From the NCBI GenBank assembly GCA_030247885.1, contig JAPDRO010000003.1, positions 682,001 through 746,000 on the forward strand: DNA of 64,000 nucleotides, written 5' to 3'. The notes beneath the pieces are model-generated. The model saw only the letters and a list, made by a program, of their open reading frames with translations, had not been told where the DNA came from and did not search any database. This DNA comes from Taxawa tesnikishii (nom. ined.) (Eukaryota > Ascomycota > Dothideomycetes > Dothideales). The translations under genes were made by a program, and so were the position numbers. Below, piece after piece: positions 61,101 through 64,000 of this stretch (position 1 is its first letter; each line of letters begins with the position of its first letter).

Positions 61101-61641
61101 AGAGAGGAAGCATGAAAAGGAGCTCGAGAAGGAAGAAAAGGAGCGGGAGAAGGAGGAGCACAAGAAGAAGCACGGCGGTCTCCTTGGCTTCCTGCACCGT
61201 GACAAGGAAGACCCGGACGCCCACAAGGGCCGTGACCTCGAGACTGTAGACCAGGAACGCCATCTCGCCCACCAGCGTGAGCTTGAGGGCGCTGCCGCCG
61301 CCGGAAGCATCCCCGCTGCGGGCGCGGCGTTCGAGCCCAGTGTTGCGGAGCAGGAGGGACATGGCTCCGGCCACCATGAGCGCAACCGTCTGCACAAGGA
61401 CCCTCCACCGGAGATCCAGCGCCAGATTGATGAGGCTAATGCGGCGCGTCGCAGCCACGAGGGTGTCGGCTCCGGTCTCGCCGGAGAGGGTGTTGGAACG
61501 GGTGAGGACCGCTTCGTCACCGATCCCCACACCGGCTTGAAGATGAACGTGGGCAAGTACGGTACCGGCGAAGGCGGTACAGATGGGGAGCGCAACATTC
61601 ACGGCTTCCACCCTCACGACAACGCCCAGCGTCAGTTGTAA
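58167..61641 (+). CDS. Large glycine-zipper repeat protein with charged helical C-terminus; three breaks
   Basis: Exons 58167-58189, 58251-58755, 58805-58897 and 58951-61641 give about 1104 aa. Three added bases are needed: in CCCC at 58253-58256, CCCC at 58651-58654 (or GGG at 58661-58663), and GGGG at 59185-59188. Two copies of ILNPGGDKYDETRYGS come first. Then eight copies of a GRDAALAGGAGAAGLGAYE unit alternate with hydrophilic spacers (VSHATGDSKVP..QEAAPRGLE; TAGPxxSNxxNxxDPRVDSDLS). Residues from about 855 form a long Lys/Glu/His-rich helix (EKKHEKELAKEE repeats), then KKKHGGLLGFLHRDKED and a conserved-looking tail (DPHTGLKMNVGKYGTGEGGT). No signal peptide or true membrane helix. It may act as a hydrophilin or scaffold touching membranes; function unknown. 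Confidence 0.85.
58304..58333 (+). repeat. (CACCGG)5 repeat encoding a Gly-Thr run
   Basis: Five exact hexamer copies within exon 2 of the repeat-protein gene; they encode alternating Thr and Gly and can easily change length without loss of frame. Confidence 0.9.
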
Positions 61642-62042
61642 GCGGGCGGTAACGGGTTTGCGGATAATGTAGTTTCTGACTCATTGACGATTTGTTTAAT
61701 GGATGAAGGGATGATGGCAATTTGGGGTTAGAGCATGAGCCTTTGTCATCACAATTATAATGGAAGTCTGCTGATGACATGACATGACACGTTTTTGCCC
61801 TTTTTGTGTTTTTCTTGTATCTGAAGCTCATGGCTCGTTGATATGTATGGTTCAGCGGCACACGAGTCGAGCTTGCCGTGAAGCATAAAAATGCTCGCTA
61901 TCCCTGTAGGCGAAGTGCCCGTGAACGTCCCGTCGACGCCGCTCGGTGCGGGAAACACTCAGCACCCCTCGTTGTCTTGCATGTTCTGCAAAATACGGGG
62001 GCAGTGCTGTCCGTGGCTGTGACCGGTGAGTTGTGTTGTCGT
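61642..62042. other. Convergent intergenic region
   Basis: About 400 bases between the stops of the repeat-protein and LSM7 genes; no gene seen. Confidence 0.45.
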
Positions 62043-62829
62043 TTACTCTTCCTCGGCTTGCACGAAGGGGTTCGCGATCTCCTCGCTTCCGTCCTTGGGC
62101 GAGATCAGAACGAGAAGGGTACCGCGTGCGACGAGGAGACCGAGATTGCGGCTGCTGGTGTTGCCTTCGTCGTCTGCGTAACGCACGCGTTTAGCGAGAA
62201 GGAAAGCCTAGTGGGGATTTTGAGTTGGCTTACCGCGTGTGATCTCTTTGACATCGTCGAGGACAAGGTTCATGAGTTGGTCGTAGCCTTTGAGGACGCC
62301 GTTGACTGAGAGGAGAGTGTGTTAGTTATGGCACAGACGGGTTGGATTCGGCGTGTTGGTGCACGGTCTCGATCTCTCTCTCTTTCTCTCGCTCCTTCCT
62401 CTTTCGTGTCGTTCGCCCACGGTTCTTCTCCTTCCCAATCCTTGCACCCAGTTCTTTCAAGGCTTCCTTGGTCGACACCGGCTTTCCTCTTCCTCCTTTT
62501 CCCTCCCTGCCGTAACAGCTTCATTCCCTCCCTTGCTCCATCCGTCCACGGACTCCCGTCCATCCACCCACTACACCACCACCACCCTCACTCGAAGCAA
62601 AAACACTCAAAAGCAAAGTGCGCGTGTCCGAAGCCTTACCTTCTCTTCCTCCGCTGAACTTGACGGTGATGTCCTTGTCCATGTACTTTCCCAAATCCAA
62701 AATGTTCTCCTTCTTGGGTCTCTCCGACTGTCCCCCACCCTGACCGCCTCCCCGTCCGCCGCGATCTCCGCCTCCACGGCCGCGACCACCGCCGCCGCGA
62801 CCGCCTCTGAATTGGCCGCGCTCTGACAT
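62043..62829 (-). CDS. LSM7: U6 snRNA-associated Sm-like protein LSM7
   Basis: Coding order: 62640-62829, 62234-62305, 62043-62173, giving 130 aa. For exon 3 the acceptor at 62174 is chosen because it restores TRDDEGNTSSRNLG, as in the family. The N-terminus is an RGG-rich extension (about residues 7-35), then KKENILDLGKYMDKDITVKF (Sm1) and the Sm2 strand NLGLLVARGTLLVLISP; the tail is DGSEEIANPFVQAEEE. LSM7 is part of both the Lsm2-8 ring on U6 snRNA in the nucleus and the Lsm1-7 ring in mRNA decapping and decay. The first intron, 334 nt, is the longest in the window and purine-rich on the coding strand. Confidence 0.94.
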
Positions 62830-63620
62830 GACGTGTGGGTTGTTAGAATTGGCGCATGTGATTTTGTCGACTGGCGACGCGGAAGTGAGGGTGGTTGCTT
62901 GCTTTGCTCGCGTTCGGGGTTTCGGAAAGCTGGGCCGGTGTTTGCTCGGTTTGCCCGGGGATGCTCTTGGCGGCGGCGGTGGGGACAGAGAGAGAGAGTG
63001 TGTGTGTGGCAGCTGGACAAAAACGGGAGAACAACGGATGGATGGCCGCACTGTTTCGAAGCAGACGGTGGGAGAAACGGGTTAGTATTCGCGTCGTTCT
63101 GTCACGCGATTGGACGCGGCCAGATGTGTGGTTTGGCTGGGAGTGGTGTGAGAGAGAGGGAGAGGGAGAGAGCGTGGCCGGCCCACGCAGCGTTGCATTC
63201 CGTCTATCAGTAGCCAACAGGCGGGCCATTCGGGCGGAGACCAGCAGTAGCGGCGTGCTGGAAGCGGAGTCGGGTGTGACGTTTTGCGGCGCCGTGGCTG
63301 AAGGCACCCATTACCCATGACCCATTCCCCATTACCCATTGGTAGTCGGGACAGCGAGCAGCGAGCAGCGTGCTTCCCCGTCGCTGGCGTCCCGGTCGCT
63401 GGCTGCGGGCTGCTGGCCGCTGGCTCCGTCTCTGCTCTCTGCCGCGCCCCGAGCTGTGCCAGAGAGCGCCAACACTCCCTCCGCCCCATCCAGCGTCCCT
63501 TCCTTCTCCTCTTCCTCCGGCCGTCTCCCTCCCTCCCTTTTCCTCCTCTCCCTCTCCCTCTACCTCTGACCCTGATCTGCCCATGATCATGTCACAGAGC
63601 GCCCCCAGCAATAACACGCA
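62830..63620. promoter_or_regulatory. Divergent promoter region with simple repeats
   Basis: About 790 bases between divergent starts. It contains GA/CT-rich tracts (for example 63149-63172 and 63490-63570), an ACCCATT-type imperfect repeat at 63306-63343 and a GCGAGCA repeat near 63355-63370. I see no gene. Confidence 0.45.
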
Positions 63621-64000
63621 ATGTCCGAGTCCAACAGCACCACCCACTCGCTCAAGAGGAAGCGGAGCACCACCCCTCCGCTGCTCCTCCCTCCAAATCT
63701 CACAAGTCGAGCAACCAGCTGCAGATCAACTACCTCGCCCGCCAATGCGCCGACGACCTGCCTCTCATCACCCGCGACGATACCCTGCCCAATATTGCCG
63801 CCTTGCTGACCTCGTATGGCCAAGTGCTTGACCGACACGAGTCGCTCGCTCGCAACCTCGGTGCCGTTCCGCTCGGTCCTATCCTGATCAAACGCTTCGA
63901 GCGTTGTTTCGAGGCCCCGCCCAAGATCATCGCATCGCACTCCAAAGGCGCCTTGTCCTCCAACACTGCGCCTGAGCATGAGGCCGCACCCCAGCTCACC
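63621..64000 (+). CDS. Conserved-looking fungal protein, 3' end beyond window; one-base break at 63673-63676
   Basis: The frame from the ATG at 63621 (MSESNSTTHSLKRKRSTTP) changes at a CCCC run (63673-63676). With one more C it continues as SAAPPSKSHKSSNQLQINYL, then ARQCADDLPLITRDDTLPNI, LLTSYGQVLDRHESLARNL and GPILIKRFERCFEAPPKIIA up to the edge of the window. A nuclear-type basic KRKR motif is near the N-terminus. No signal peptide or membrane helix is seen in the part present. The block reads like a real conserved fungal protein, but I cannot name its family. The rest of the gene is outside the window. Confidence 0.65.

Noticed and set aside
62306-62639. snoRNA inside the LSM7 intron
   Set aside because: No TGATGA or CTGA box pair on the transcribed strand could be found.

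Overview
The window looks like nuclear DNA of a filamentous ascomycete (Pezizomycotina; Dothideomycetes is my inference from the style of several proteins). The genes have many short GT-AG introns, mostly 49-70 nt, often with CTAAC/CTGAC-like branch sites. The protein set is typical of fungi: a GH10 xylanase, a secretory lipase, a histidine acid phosphatase, DUF3176, BMS1, LSM7, CDC20, 14-3-3 and mitochondrial malate dehydrogenase. I could model 25 genes and one doubtful, probably broken gene. I saw no rRNA, CRISPR, transposon or secondary-metabolite core gene.

Layout. Bases 1-26,650 are rich in nutrient-acquisition and secreted functions: a His-tract GH10 xylanase convergent with a sugar transporter, a membrane-anchored sulfotransferase-like protein, a secretory lipase, an SGNH hydrolase, an NmrA-like protein, a secreted acid phosphatase, a second sugar transporter and a DHA1 drug transporter. 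Mitochondrial malate dehydrogenase and carnitine acetyltransferase sit in tandem in the middle of this part. Bases 26,850-64,000 are mostly housekeeping genes (BMS1, proteinase-B-type inhibitor, mitochondrial dehydrogenase kinase, CDC20, 14-3-3, choline kinase, cytochrome-type D-lactate dehydrogenase, LSM7). Between them lie fungal-specific unknowns: a DUF3176 membrane protein, a PAS-like orphan, a kelch-BTB protein, a small FTEEDL-tail protein and a long glycine-zipper repeat protein. A 3.6-kb stretch (33,308-36,893) has no gene I can support.

How the genes fit together. They are not one pathway. There is a loose metabolic theme: malate dehydrogenase, carnitine acetyltransferase with both a mitochondrial presequence and a peroxisomal tripeptide, a pyruvate/branched-chain dehydrogenase kinase and D-lactate dehydrogenase all act around mitochondrial acetyl-CoA, pyruvate and redox. 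The xylanase and its convergent sugar transporter could work together in plant-polymer use (inference).

Sequence quality. Eleven otherwise normal genes are broken by about 14 small frame changes. Almost all are repaired by one extra base, and most lie at a run of three to six G or C. This points to homopolymer contraction in the assembly rather than decay. Models for these genes span the lesion and name its position. No convincing new multi-gene system is visible; the most unusual items are the glycine-zipper repeat protein, the His10 xylanase, the PAS-like orphan and a nested inverted repeat at 34,038-34,111.
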